Shown: positions 28,953 to 37,775 of the stretch, piece by piece
Position numbering within the stretch: the first letter of the stretch is position 1
How the letters are laid out: each line of letters starts with the position of its first letter
Origin: DASZHJ01 sp963735465
GTDB taxonomy: Bacteria > Pseudomonadota > Alphaproteobacteria > ATCC43930 > CGMCC-115725
Assembly: GCA_963735465.1 (NCBI GenBank)
Contig: CAVTLA010000002.1
Span: 372,001 to 436,000, forward strand
Direction of reading: 5' to 3'
DNA: 64,000 nt
Position numbers and translations under genes: made by a program
The notes under the pieces: generated by a model
The model's database searches: none
The model's input: the letters and a program-made list of their open reading frames with translations, nothing else
Told to the model about the DNA's origin: nothing

Positions 28953-29603
28953 TCAGGGCGTCTGGCGGCCGCCGGCGAGGCCGAGGCCCTGGAGATATGT
29001 CAGAACGCCCGCCTCCAGCAGATCCTCCGGGCTCATCGGGAGCGAGCGTCGCGCGCCGTCGCCGCGGGCGAAGAGCGAGGCGACGCCGTGGGAGAGCGAC
29101 CAGATGTGGAGCGCCATCATCAGCGCCGGCGGCCGGCTCTCCTTGGGGAGCCGCGCGCAGACCGCCTCGGAGCCCTGGCGCAGCACCGCGAAGGCGCGAT
29201 CGCCGAGTTCCTGCAGCTCCGGATTCGTATTGAGCGGGATCGCCGCCTCGAACATCGCGGCATAGTAGGCGGGCTCGGCGCGGGCGAAGGCGAGGTAGGC
29301 CTTGCCCAGGCGCAGGAACGCCGTCATCGGATCCGGCGCGCCGTTGGCCCAGGCGCTCTGCAGCGCCGCCTCGAAGCGCTCGAAGCCGCGCTTGGCGACG
29401 TCGGCCATGAGCTCGTCGCGGTCGCGGAAATGCCGGTAGGGCGCGGCCTGGCTGACCCCCGCCGAGCGCGCCGCCTCGGCGAAGGTGAAGCCCAGCGGCC
29501 CTTTCGCCGCGATCAGCTCCAAGGCCGCCGCGATCAGCGCTTCCCGGAGATTGCCGTGGTGATAGTTCCGGCGCCCCGCGCCGCGCCCGTCTCGCCAGCT
29601 CAT
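28953..29603 (-). CDS. TetR/AcrR-family transcriptional regulator
   Basis: The protein has 216 residues from the ATG at 29603 (MSWRDGRGAGRRNYHHGNLR). The HTH is at about 15-62 (HHGNLREALIAAALELIAAK, EAARSAGVSQAAPYRHFRDR, DELMADVAKRGF). The C-terminal ligand domain is of the TetR_C WHG type (AMFEAAIPLNTNPELQELGD, ALHIWSLSHGVASLF). The ligand is unknown. An upstream in-frame extension lacks homology and was rejected. Confidence 0.9.
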   Translation of the reverse strand: MSWRDGRGAGRRNYHHGNLREALIAAALELIAAKGPLGFTFAEAARSAGVSQAAPYRHFRDRDELMADVAKRGFERFEAALQSAWANGAPDPMTAFLRLGKAYLAFARAEPAYYAAMFEAAIPLNTNPELQELGDRAFAVLRQGSEAVCARLPKESRPPALMMALHIWSLSHGVASLFARGDGARRSLPMSPEDLLEAGVLTYLQGLGLAGGRQTP

Positions 29604-29664
29604 GTAAGGAGCTTTAACATCAAACCGGGACGCGGCGCAGCCCTGATGTTCCGGGCCGGCATCG

Positions 29665-31071
29665 TCAAAGCCGCGCCTGCACCGCCGCGCGGATGCGCTC
29701 GAAGACGCTGTCCCAGTCGCCGGGCTTCGGCTGGCGGAAGAGGCGGAGCGTCGGATACCAGGGGCTGTCGTCGCGGCCGTTGAGCCAGCGCCAGTCCGGC
29801 GTGAAGGGGAGCGCCACGAAGGCGGGCACGCCCATGGCGCCCGCCAGATGCACGACGGCGGTATCGACACTCACGACGAGATCGAGGCCGGGCAGCAGCG
29901 CCGCGGTCGCGGCGAAGTCGGTGAGCTGGGAGCCGAGATCGCGCACCAGGGCCTGGGCGCCCAGCGTCTGGATGTCGGCCGCGTGCAGGCCCTTCTGCAG
30001 GCTGTAGAGGGCGACGCCGGGCAGATCCGCCAGGACCAGAAACCGCTCCAGCGTGGCGGAGCGGTTGCGGTCGTTGAGATGCTTGGCGCGGCCCGCCCAG
30101 ACGATGCCGATCGCGAGCCTGGTGCCATCGGGCCGCACGACGGCGGGCGGAATGGCGCCGGCGGGCGCGCGGAGATAGGGCTCCCGCGCCGGGACCGTGT
30201 CGAGGGTGGTGCCGAAAATGCCCGGCAGCGACATCAGCGGCACGTGGTAGTCGCAGGTCGGCAGCGGCCGGCCGCCGGGGATCACCTCGGCGACGCCGGG
30301 AATACCCGCCATCAGCCGCGCCAGCTCCGGCTGGCACTCGAAGACCAGGCGCCCGACCCGCGCGGCGGCCAGCGGCAGGTAGCGGCAGAACTGGATCGTG
30401 TCGCCAAGACCCTGCTCGAAGTGGACGAGGAGGGAGAGGTCGCGGTTCTCCTGGCCTTCCCAGCGCGGATAGGCGAGACGCCGCGGCGGATGCTGCTTCA
30501 GGCGCCAGCGCTTCTCGTATTCCGGCCAGCCGCGCTCGAGATCCCCCATCGCCAGCAAAGTGAGCGCCCGGTCCCACCAGATCTCGACGTTGTCGCGGCG
30601 ATGGCGCAGCGCCTTGTCGAAGCAGTCCACGGCGCCGGCGTAATCGCCCATGCTGTGCAGGAGCAAGCCCAGATTATGCAGCGTCTCCGGCCGCGCCGGA
30701 TCCAGCGCCAATGCCCGATGGAACGCCTCCGCCGCCGCCTCGAAGCGCAGCATCTGCCAGAGCACGTTGCCGAGGTTGGAGAGCACCGCCGGGCTGTCGG
30801 GGCGGATCGCCAGGGCGCGGCGGAAGCAGGCGGCGGCGGCCGGCAGCTTGTCGTTGGCGCGCAGCACCACGCCGATGTTGTTGTAGGCGTCGACGAACGG
30901 CGGATGAAGCTCGACCGCCTGGAGATAGAGCTTCAGCGCGCCGTCGTTGTCGCCGCGGCGCTGGCGCTCGGAGCCGGCGAGGAAGGCCGCCCGCGCGTCC
31001 TCGGGAACCGCCGCCCCGTCCGGCGGCGGCGCGGCGACTGCGTCAGACGGCCGAGCGCCGTTCTTTGGCAT
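29665..31071 (-). CDS. TPR protein fused to a glycosyltransferase-9-like domain
   Basis: The protein has 468 residues. About five tetratricopeptide repeats lie at 28-195 (FVDAYNNIGVVLRANDKLPA, AVLSNLGNVLWQMLRFEAAA, PETLHNLGLLLHSMGDYAGA). A C-terminal GT-B-like domain follows at about 215-460 (LLVHFEQGLGDTIQFCRYLP, IGIVWAGRAKHLNDRNRSAT, VSVDTAVVHLAGAMGVPAFV). Many alphaproteobacteria have such TPR/heptosyltransferase-like proteins, sometimes linked to flagellin or cell-surface glycosylation. Its start overlaps the asd 3' end by 29 bases. The function is inferred from fold only. Confidence 0.85.
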   Translation of the reverse strand: MPKNGARPSDAVAAPPPDGAAVPEDARAAFLAGSERQRRGDNDGALKLYLQAVELHPPFVDAYNNIGVVLRANDKLPAAAACFRRALAIRPDSPAVLSNLGNVLWQMLRFEAAAEAFHRALALDPARPETLHNLGLLLHSMGDYAGAVDCFDKALRHRRDNVEIWWDRALTLLAMGDLERGWPEYEKRWRLKQHPPRRLAYPRWEGQENRDLSLLVHFEQGLGDTIQFCRYLPLAAARVGRLVFECQPELARLMAGIPGVAEVIPGGRPLPTCDYHVPLMSLPGIFGTTLDTVPAREPYLRAPAGAIPPAVVRPDGTRLAIGIVWAGRAKHLNDRNRSATLERFLVLADLPGVALYSLQKGLHAADIQTLGAQALVRDLGSQLTDFAATAALLPGLDLVVSVDTAVVHLAGAMGVPAFVALPFTPDWRWLNGRDDSPWYPTLRLFRQPKPGDWDSVFERIRAAVQARL

Positions 31072-32107
31072 CCGCGCCCCCGCGCGCGCCGGAGCGCAGA
31101 TAATCCCGCATCAGGACCTCGGCGATCTGCACCGCGTTGAGCGCCGCCCCCTTGCGCAGATTGTCCGCCACCACCCAGAGGCTGAGCCCGTGCGGCACCG
31201 TGGTGTCGCGGCGGATGCGGCTCACAAACACCGCGTCCTCGCCGGCGCATTCCTGGGGCGTCACGTAGCCTTCGTTGGCGCGATGATCGACCACGCTGAT
31301 CCCCGGAAACTTCTTGAGGGCGGCGCGCGCCGCCTCCACGGAGATCGCCTGCTCGAACTCGATGTTGACCGCCTCGGCGTGGCCGATGAAGACCGGCACG
31401 CGCACGCAGGTCGCCGTCACCTGGATGTCGCGATCCAGGATCTTGCGGGTCTCCACCGCCATCTTCCATTCCTCCTTGGTCGCGCCGTCCTCCATGAAGA
31501 CGTCGATGTGGGGAATGACGTTGAAGGCGATCTGCTTGGTGAAATGCTCCTTCTTCGGGAGATCGTTGACGTAGACGCCGCGGGTCTGGACGAAGAGCTC
31601 GTCCATCGCCTCGCGGCCGGCGCCGGAGACCGACTGGTATGTCGCCACCACCACGCGCTTGACGCGCGCCAGGTCGTGCAGCGGCTTCAGCGCCATCACC
31701 ATCTGGATGGTGGAGCAGTTGGGGTTGGCGATGATGCCGCGCTTGGTGTACTGCGCGATCGCCTCGGGATTGATCTCCGGCACCACCAGGGGCACGTCGG
31801 GATCCATGCGGAACTGGGAGGTGTTGTCGATGACGACCGCGCCTTCCTTGGCGGCGCGCGGCGCGTGCACCGCGGAGACCTTGGCCCCCGGCGAGAACAG
31901 CGCGATGTCGATGCCCTTGAAGTTGAACCGATCGAGGTCTGCCACCTTGAGGACATCGTCCTCACCATAAGACACCTCGGCACCGACCGAGCGCTCGGAC
32001 GCCACCGCCGTCACGTCGGCGGCCTCCACCCCGTGGGTGGCCAGAATGTTCAGCATCTCGCGGCCGACATTGCCGGTGGCGCCAACCACCGCTACCTTGA
32101 AGCTCAT
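31043..32107 (-). CDS. asd: Aspartate-semialdehyde dehydrogenase
   Basis: The protein has 354 residues from the ATG at 32107, which has GGAGGT upstream. NADP motif VAVVGATGNVGREMLNILA, the catalytic Cys in GIIANPNCSTIQMVMALKPL, QSVSGAGREAMDELF, and the acid/base His region RVPVFIGHAEAVNIEFE. It reduces aspartyl phosphate to the semialdehyde in the lysine/threonine/methionine and diaminopimelate pathways. It has an extended C-terminal tail (RSGARGGADAKERRSAV) that overlaps the next gene. Confidence 0.96.
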   Translation of the reverse strand: MSFKVAVVGATGNVGREMLNILATHGVEAADVTAVASERSVGAEVSYGEDDVLKVADLDRFNFKGIDIALFSPGAKVSAVHAPRAAKEGAVVIDNTSQFRMDPDVPLVVPEINPEAIAQYTKRGIIANPNCSTIQMVMALKPLHDLARVKRVVVATYQSVSGAGREAMDELFVQTRGVYVNDLPKKEHFTKQIAFNVIPHIDVFMEDGATKEEWKMAVETRKILDRDIQVTATCVRVPVFIGHAEAVNIEFEQAISVEAARAALKKFPGISVVDHRANEGYVTPQECAGEDAVFVSRIRRDTTVPHGLSLWVVADNLRKGAALNAVQIAEVLMRDYLRSGARGGADAKERRSAV

Positions 32108-32230
32108 GATTACCTCCGGAACAGGCGGGAAACTGCCCCGCCCTGGAGGCATGACTTACGCCGCGACGCCCCCCATTACAAGGTTGCCGGCATCAGCGGC
32201 GGCGGCAATGGGGTTAACGGGTTGAAGACC

Positions 32231-32605
32231 ATGGCCCAGACCGACAGCACCGGCTTCGCCCATTTCTGGCCCTATTACCTCAGGGCCCACATGGACCCGC
32301 GCACCCGCGCCCTGCACTATTGCGGGACGCTGACCGGCCTCGTGGTTTTCGTCGTGGGGCTGGTGGAAGGGCCGTGGTGGCTGATGCCGCTCGCCTTCAT
32401 CGTGGGCTACGGGATCATCGTCCCCTCGCACCTGCTGTTCGAGGGCAACCGGCCGGCGACCTTGATCAGCCCGCATTGGTCCTTCGTCGGCGACTTCTAC
32501 ATGCTGGCGCTGTTCCTGACCGGCCGCCTCGGGCCGGAGATCGAGCGGGTCAAAAGCCTGCGCGACCTCGCGGGCCAGGGAATGGCGCCGCCGACCGAGG
32601 CGTGA
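32231..32605 (+). CDS. DUF962 / Mpo1-like membrane protein
   Basis: The protein has 124 residues. The signature HYCGTLTGLVVFVVGLVEGP and GYGIIVPSHLLFEGNRPATL, with two or three membrane segments, marks the DUF962 family. The yeast relative Mpo1 is a dioxygenase of 2-hydroxy fatty acids. The conserved histidines (H29, H67 and H in SPHWSF) fit an Fe-dependent role. It is divergent from asd. Activity in bacteria is unproven. Confidence 0.82.
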   Translation: MAQTDSTGFAHFWPYYLRAHMDPRTRALHYCGTLTGLVVFVVGLVEGPWWLMPLAFIVGYGIIVPSHLLFEGNRPATLISPHWSFVGDFYMLALFLTGRLGPEIERVKSLRDLAGQGMAPPTEA

Positions 32606-32711
32606 GATCGCGACATCGTTAGCGCGCCGACGTCTCCGTCGGCAAATTGACCCAACACTGTCAGGGGAGACGTCGCGCAAAATCGGTTCATCTCAATCAG
32701 GGAGGCACGGA

Positions 32712-34103
32712 ATGGCGACCTGGACACCGGATCCCACCTTCTATCCCTCACCCCGCATGGCGGCCCGCGCCCCCGCCGAGAAGCTCGCCTATGTCGCGAG
32801 CTTCGATCCCGATCGCAAGCGCAAGGACGTGATGGCGGTGGTCGATCTCGATCCCGCGTCCAAGACCTATGCGGAGATCGTGAACCGGCTGGAGATGCCC
32901 GGCACCGGAGACGAGCTGCATCATTTCGGCTGGAACGCCTGCAGCTCCTGCCTCTGCCCGAACGCGCCCCACGCCCATGCGGAGCGGCGCTATCTCGTGG
33001 TGCCGGGCCTGCGCTCGTCCAACATCCACATCCTCGATACCAAGCCCGACCCGAAGAGCCCCAAGCTGGTGAAGGTGATCGAGGCCAAGGAGATCGCCGA
33101 CCGCGCCGGCTACTCCCGCCCGCACACCGTCCATTGCGGGCCCGACGGCATCTACGTGAGCGCGCTCGGCAGCGCCGAGGGCAAGGCGCCCGGCGGCGTG
33201 TTCCTGATCGATCACGAGACCTTCGAGGTGATGGGCCGCTGGGAGATCGACCGCGGGCCGCAGCAATACGGCTACGACATGTGGTGGCACCTGGGCTACG
33301 ACACGGTCGTGACCAGCGAATGGGGCTCGCCGGACATGTTCGAGAACGGCCTGGTGCCGGAGCTGCTGCTGGGCGGCAAGTACGGCCACAAGCTGCACTT
33401 CTGGGACCTGCACAAGCGGCGCCACATCCAGGAGGTCGATTTCGGCCAGCAGCATCAGCTCGTCTTCGAGCTTCGGCCCGCGCACGACCCGACCAAGGCC
33501 TACGGCTTCGTCAACTGCGTCATCAGCCTGGAAAACCTGTCGTCGTCGATCTGGACCTGGTACCGGGACGGCGACAAATGGGCGGCGAAGAAGGTGATCG
33601 AGATTCCGGCCGAGCCCGCCGATCCCGACCTGCTGCCGCCGGCCCTCAAGGGCTTCAAGGCCTGCCCGCCCCTCGTCACCGACATCGACCTCTCCGTCGA
33701 CGATAAGTTCCTTTACGTCTCCTGCTGGGGCACCGGCGACTTCCAGCAATACGACGTCTCCGATCCCATGCACCCCAAGCTCACGGGGAAAGTGCGCCTC
33801 GGCGGCATCGTCTCCCGCGCCGGGCATCCCCGGGCCAAGGGTCCGCTCAACGGCGGCCCGCAGATGGTGGAGGTGAGCCGGGACGGCCGGCGCATCTATT
33901 TCACCAACTCCCTCTACGGCGCCATCGATCCGCAGTTCTATCCCGACGGCATCAAGGGCTGGATGGTGAAGATCGACGCCAAGCCCGAGGGCGGCATGGC
34001 CGTGGATCCCGAGTTCTTCGTCGACTGGCCCGCGGGACACCTGCCGCATCAGGTGCGCCTGCAGGGCGGCGACGCCTCCTCGGATTCCTACTGCTATCCC
34101 TGA
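32712..34103 (+). CDS. mtoX: Selenium-binding protein 56 family, methanethiol oxidase
   Basis: The protein has 463 residues. Hallmarks of the SBP56/MTO family: YVASFDPDRKRKDVMAVVDL, HHFGWNACSSCLCPNAPHAH (metal-site region), HCGPDGIYVSALG, YDMWWHLGYDTVVTSEWGSP, SCWGTGDFQQYDVSDP and HLPHQVRLQGGDASSDSYC. It oxidises methanethiol to formaldehyde, sulfide and hydrogen peroxide. GGGAGG precedes the ATG. Bacterial mtoX is often followed by SCO1-like and MauG-like genes; here it is followed by a membrane protein and a Cys-cluster protein. Confidence 0.9.
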   Translation: MATWTPDPTFYPSPRMAARAPAEKLAYVASFDPDRKRKDVMAVVDLDPASKTYAEIVNRLEMPGTGDELHHFGWNACSSCLCPNAPHAHAERRYLVVPGLRSSNIHILDTKPDPKSPKLVKVIEAKEIADRAGYSRPHTVHCGPDGIYVSALGSAEGKAPGGVFLIDHETFEVMGRWEIDRGPQQYGYDMWWHLGYDTVVTSEWGSPDMFENGLVPELLLGGKYGHKLHFWDLHKRRHIQEVDFGQQHQLVFELRPAHDPTKAYGFVNCVISLENLSSSIWTWYRDGDKWAAKKVIEIPAEPADPDLLPPALKGFKACPPLVTDIDLSVDDKFLYVSCWGTGDFQQYDVSDPMHPKLTGKVRLGGIVSRAGHPRAKGPLNGGPQMVEVSRDGRRIYFTNSLYGAIDPQFYPDGIKGWMVKIDAKPEGGMAVDPEFFVDWPAGHLPHQVRLQGGDASSDSYCYP

Positions 34104-34137
34104 GGGCGGGAGATAGGACGACCGCCAGCACCCGGAG

Positions 34138-34767
34138 ATGAGCGCGCTCTGGCCGTGGCTGGTGCTGGCGGGGCTCGGCACCTACCACGGGCTCAACCCG
34201 GCGATGGGGTGGCTGTTCGCCGTGGCGCTCGGCCTCCATCGCCGGAGCCGGGCGGTGATGCTGGCGTCCCTGGTGCCGATCGCCATCGGCCATGCCCTCT
34301 CGATCGCCATCGTCGCCGCGGTCGTGGTGGCCGCCGGCGTCCTCGTCGATCCGGCACCGATCCGCATCGCCGCCGGCGGAGCTCTCATCGGCTGGGCGCT
34401 CTACCATCTCTTCTACGGCCACCGCGGCCGGGTGCGCGTCGGCATGCAGGCGGGCTTCGCCGGCCTCATGCTGTGGTCGTTCCTGATGGCGAGCGCGCAC
34501 GGCGCCGGGCTGATGCTGGTGCCGGCGCTGATCCCGCTCTGCCTCTCGTCGGATGCCGCGGCCAGCCTGATGACCGGCTCCCTGCCGATCGCGCTGCTGG
34601 CGGTTGGCGTCCACACCGCGGCGATGCTGGCGACGACAGGCGTGATCGCGGTCGCCGTCTACGAATGGGTAGGCGTCGACTTCCTGCGCCGCGGCTGGAT
34701 CAATCTCGACCGGATCTGGACCGCGGCGCTCGTCGTGACCGGCCTGGTGCTGCTGATCCCGAGATAG
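34138..34767 (+). CDS. Polytopic membrane protein following mtoX
   Basis: The protein has 209 residues and six hydrophobic segments. The N-terminal GLGTYHGLNPAMGWLFAVAL, a His/Asn motif in the first membrane segment, recalls the metal or ion transporters of the NicO/RcnA type (HGLDPDH), but the match is partial. FYGHRGRVRVGMQAG lies in a loop. It sits 34 bases after mtoX and is probably in the same operon. Function unknown; metal supply for mtoX would be a guess. Confidence 0.72.
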   Translation: MSALWPWLVLAGLGTYHGLNPAMGWLFAVALGLHRRSRAVMLASLVPIAIGHALSIAIVAAVVVAAGVLVDPAPIRIAAGGALIGWALYHLFYGHRGRVRVGMQAGFAGLMLWSFLMASAHGAGLMLVPALIPLCLSSDAAASLMTGSLPIALLAVGVHTAAMLATTGVIAVAVYEWVGVDFLRRGWINLDRIWTAALVVTGLVLLIPR

Positions 34768-34768
34768 G

Positions 34769-34787
34769 CCCGGTCTGATCGACCGGG
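34769..34787 (+). terminator. Hairpin after the mtoX-linked membrane gene
   Basis: A stem CCCGGTC (34769-34775) with GACCGGG (34781-34787) and a five-base loop begins two bases after the stop codon. It is followed by an AT-rich stretch without a clean T run, so it is a weak or Rho-assisted terminator. Confidence 0.5.
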
Positions 34788-34866
34788 TCGGATCATAGTT
34801 AATTATTCTTTCAGGGAAGGTGACATAGCTTCAACGCCGGCCGTACCGCGGCTGAGGAATTGCACA

Positions 34867-35658
34867 ATGACGCTGCCTGCAGTCCGCCCGATCACGGACA
34901 TCGGCATCCGTGTCCCCGGCATGATGAGGCTGCCGCTCGACCCCGCGCTCGTGCAATTGGTCGCCGACAACGCCGCCATTACCCGAGGCAGCGGCATGGC
35001 CCTCATCGAGGAAGCCGTTGCCCGCGACCCCGCCATCAAGCTCGCGGCCATTCTGATGGCGGTGAAGCTCCTCGCCTTCGGACGGTCGGACCAGAACCTG
35101 GCTCTCCTGAAGCGCGACAATGCCAGAATCGATTGCGGCGCCGGCTGCGCCGCCTGCTGCCATCAGGACGTAGAGGCGACCATCCCGGAGGCGATCCTCG
35201 TCGCCGCGCAGATCGGCGGCGAGGCCGATCCGCGCCATGACGCGATACTGGCGGAAGCGGAAACATCTCTGAGCGATGCACCGGGGCGGCGGCTCCCGCG
35301 TCCCTGCCCGCTGCTGCGGGAGAACCGCTGCTCGGTCTACGACGTGCGCCCGCTAGCCTGCCGCGCGGTCTTCTCGCCGGACGCGAAACGATGCCACGAC
35401 GCCCTTGCCAGCCTGCAGCGCGGCGAGATCTCCAGCGATGACATTACCGACATCTATACGGCGCCGCTCCTCCTGAGCCGGGGCGACCAGGCCGGCGTGC
35501 TCGGCATCTGCAAGGATCTGGGGCTGCAATACGACATGGTCCACCTCGCGCGGACCGTCGCCGCGATCCTGCGCGATCCCACCACGGTCGATCGGTGGCT
35601 CGCGGGCAAGAAGGTCTTTCCAGCGCTGGCAGCGGTCGCGACGGCGCAACCCGGCTGA
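34867..35658 (+). CDS. YkgJ-family cysteine cluster protein
   Basis: The protein has 263 residues, with GAGGAA upstream of the ATG. The cysteine cluster is C-x3-C-x2-CC in DCGAGCAACCHQDVEATIPE, then RPCPLLRENRCSVYDVRPLA and CRAVFSPDAKRCHD. This is the YkgJ/UPF0153 metal-binding family (iron-sulfur or zinc) of uncertain function. The N-terminal 90 residues are helical and unlike the short members of the family. It is convergent with leuB. Confidence 0.88.
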   Translation: MTLPAVRPITDIGIRVPGMMRLPLDPALVQLVADNAAITRGSGMALIEEAVARDPAIKLAAILMAVKLLAFGRSDQNLALLKRDNARIDCGAGCAACCHQDVEATIPEAILVAAQIGGEADPRHDAILAEAETSLSDAPGRRLPRPCPLLRENRCSVYDVRPLACRAVFSPDAKRCHDALASLQRGEISSDDITDIYTAPLLLSRGDQAGVLGICKDLGLQYDMVHLARTVAAILRDPTTVDRWLAGKKVFPALAAVATAQPG

Positions 35659-35670
35659 GCGCCGAGGCGC

Positions 35671-36780
35671 TTACGCGAGCTTGGCGAGCTCGCGGAGGAC
35701 GGTGTCGCCCATGACGGTCGTGGAGACCCGGGCGGTGCCGGACTGCTGGATGTCGCTGGTGCGGACGCCGCCCTTGAGGGCTTCCTGCACCGCGCGCTCC
35801 ACCAGGTCGGCCTCCTCCTTCATGTCGAAGGAATAGCGCAGCAGCATCGCGAAGGAGAGGAGGCAGGCGAGCGGATTCGCCATGTCCTTGCCGGCGATAT
35901 CGGGCGCGCTGCCGTGCACGGGCTCGTAGAGCGCCTTGCGCCGGCCGAAGCTGTCGGCGGTGCCGAGGGAAGCCGAGGGCAGCATGCCGAGCGAGCCCGT
36001 CAGCATCGCCGCGCAATCCGACAGCAGGTCGCCGAACAGGTTGTCGGTGACGATGACGTCGAACTGCTTGGGATTGCGCACCAGCTGCATGGCGCAGTTG
36101 TCGGCGTACATGTGGGAGAGCGCCACGTCCTTGTATTCGGCGTCGTGCAGCTTCTGCACCTCGTCGCGCCAGAGCACGCCGGTCATCATCACGTTGGCCT
36201 TCTCCACCGAGGTGACGCTGCCTCGGCGCTTGCGCGCGAGCTCGAAGGCGACGCGGGCCACGCGGTGGATCTCCGGCGTCGTATAGACCTGGGTGTCGAC
36301 GCCGCGGCGCGTGCCGTCCGCCAGGGTCTCGATGCCGCGGGGCTCGCCGAAATAGACGCCGCCGGTGAGCTCGCGCACGATCATGATGTCGAGGCCCTGG
36401 ATCACCTCGGGCCGCAAGGTCGAGGCGCCGATCAGGGGATCGAAGACCAGCGCCGGGCGCAGGTTGGCGAAGAGCTCCATCTCCTTGCGCAGGCGCAGCA
36501 GGCCGCGCTCGGGCTTCAGGTTGAACGGCAGCTTGTCCCATTTGGGTCCGCCCACCGCGCCGAACAGCACCGCGTCGCTCTCCTGGGCGAGCTGCATCGT
36601 CTCGTCGGTGAGGGGCACGCCGTCGGCGTCGAGGGCGGCGCCGCCGACCAGCCCCTCGGAGAGGTCGAAGGTGACGATGCGGCGGCGGTCCATCCAGTCG
36701 ATGACGCGGCCGACCTGGCGCATCACCTCGGGGCCGATGCCGTCGCCGGGCAGGAACAGGAGCTTCTTGTTCGCGGCCAT
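35671..36780 (-). CDS. leuB: 3-isopropylmalate dehydrogenase
   Basis: The protein has 369 residues. KKLLFLPGDGIGPEVMRQVG, substrate loop RPERGLLRLRKEM (as KPERGLLRLRKEMELFANLR), RELTGGVYFGEPRG, and metal aspartates in DVIVTDNLFGDLLSDCAAML. C-terminal GSAPDIAGKDMANPLACLLS. It makes 2-oxoisocaproate in leucine synthesis. It is last of the leuC-higB-higA-leuD-leuB run. Confidence 0.97.
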   Translation of the reverse strand: MAANKKLLFLPGDGIGPEVMRQVGRVIDWMDRRRIVTFDLSEGLVGGAALDADGVPLTDETMQLAQESDAVLFGAVGGPKWDKLPFNLKPERGLLRLRKEMELFANLRPALVFDPLIGASTLRPEVIQGLDIMIVRELTGGVYFGEPRGIETLADGTRRGVDTQVYTTPEIHRVARVAFELARKRRGSVTSVEKANVMMTGVLWRDEVQKLHDAEYKDVALSHMYADNCAMQLVRNPKQFDVIVTDNLFGDLLSDCAAMLTGSLGMLPSASLGTADSFGRRKALYEPVHGSAPDIAGKDMANPLACLLSFAMLLRYSFDMKEEADLVERAVQEALKGGVRTSDIQQSGTARVSTTVMGDTVLRELAKLA

Positions 36781-36824
36781 GGTCGCAATGTCCTTCGGAA
36801 AATCCCCGGGCGGGGCGCCGGTCC

Positions 36825-37436
36825 CTAGGAGAAGAGCCAGGGCTGGCTGATGCGGCTCTGCTGCTCGAAGCGGTCGATCGCCGGCGCCTTCTGCATGGTG
36901 AGGCCGACGTCGTCGAGGCCGTTCAGCAGGCAGTGCTTGCGGAAGGCGTCGATCTCGAAGCGGATCTTCTCGCCGTCGGGCCGCGTGACGGTCTGCTCCG
37001 CGAGGTCGATGGTGAGGCGCGCGTTGGCGCCCTTCTTCGCGTCGTCCATGAGCTGGTCGACGATCTCCTGGGGCAGCTTGATCGGCAGGATGCCGTTCTT
37101 GAAGCAGTTGTTGTAGAAGATGTCGGCGAAGCTGGAGGCGATGACGGCGCGGATGCCGAAATCGAGGAGCGCCCAGGGCGCGTGCTCGCGGGACGAGCCG
37201 CAGCCGAAGTTCTCCCCCGCCACCAGGATCTTGGCGTTCCGGTAGGCCGTCTGGTTCAGCACGAAGTCGGGATTCTCCGAGCCGTCCGGCTTGTAGCGCA
37301 TCTCGTCGAAGAGCGCCTTGCCGAGGCCGGTGCGCGCGATCGTCTTCAGATGCTGCTTCGGGATGATCTTGTCGGTGTCGCAGTTGATCATCGGCAGCGG
37401 CGCCGCGATGCCCGTGAGCGTGGTGAATTTTTCCAT
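36825..37436 (-). CDS. leuD: 3-isopropylmalate dehydratase small subunit
   Basis: The protein has 203 residues from the ATG at 37436, which has GGAGAAGG upstream. Family motifs: NCDTDKIIPKQHLKTIARTG, VAGENFGCGSSREHAPWALL, SFADIFYNNCFKNGILPIKL and CLLNGLDDVGLT. It forms isopropylmalate isomerase with LeuC. It is separated from leuC by a higBA module. Its start is 35 bases after the higA stop. Confidence 0.97.
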   Translation of the reverse strand: MEKFTTLTGIAAPLPMINCDTDKIIPKQHLKTIARTGLGKALFDEMRYKPDGSENPDFVLNQTAYRNAKILVAGENFGCGSSREHAPWALLDFGIRAVIASSFADIFYNNCFKNGILPIKLPQEIVDQLMDDAKKGANARLTIDLAEQTVTRPDGEKIRFEIDAFRKHCLLNGLDDVGLTMQKAPAIDRFEQQSRISQPWLFS

Positions 37437-37470
37437 TACCTTCTCCAAATCCCCACTGGCCAGTTCTTGC

Positions 37471-37764
37471 CTATGCCGCCTCGACCTCGGCCCGGATGCG
37501 CTTACCATGCTCCTGCTCGGCCTTCCAGAGGTCATAGGCCTGCTGCATGGCGAGCCAGACCCGCGCTCCCGTACCCAGAGCGCGCCCGATCCGCAGGGCC
37601 GTCTCGGGAGTGATCGCCCGGCGCCCGGCCACGATCTCCTGGATGCGCTGCGGTGGCACGCGCAGCTTCAAGCCAAAAGCCGTGGCGCTGAGGCCGCGGG
37701 CTTCCAGCTCCTCCTTCAGGACCTGGCCCGGATGCACGCTGTGAAAAGCCATCGCTTCAGGCAT
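37471..37764 (-). CDS. higA: HigA-type antitoxin
   Basis: The protein has 97 residues from the ATG at 37764. HTH of the HigA/VapI type: MAFHSVHPGQVLKEELEARG, LSATAFGLKLRVPPQRIQEI and VAGRRAITPETALRIGRALG. The C-terminal WLAMQQAYDLWKAEQEHG is characteristic. It neutralises HigB and represses its own operon. It follows higB by 11 bases with GAGGAAG as ribosome-binding site, and lies inside the leucine operon. Confidence 0.93.
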   Translation of the reverse strand: MPEAMAFHSVHPGQVLKEELEARGLSATAFGLKLRVPPQRIQEIVAGRRAITPETALRIGRALGTGARVWLAMQQAYDLWKAEQEHGKRIRAEVEAA

Positions 37765-37775
37765 CGATAACTTCC

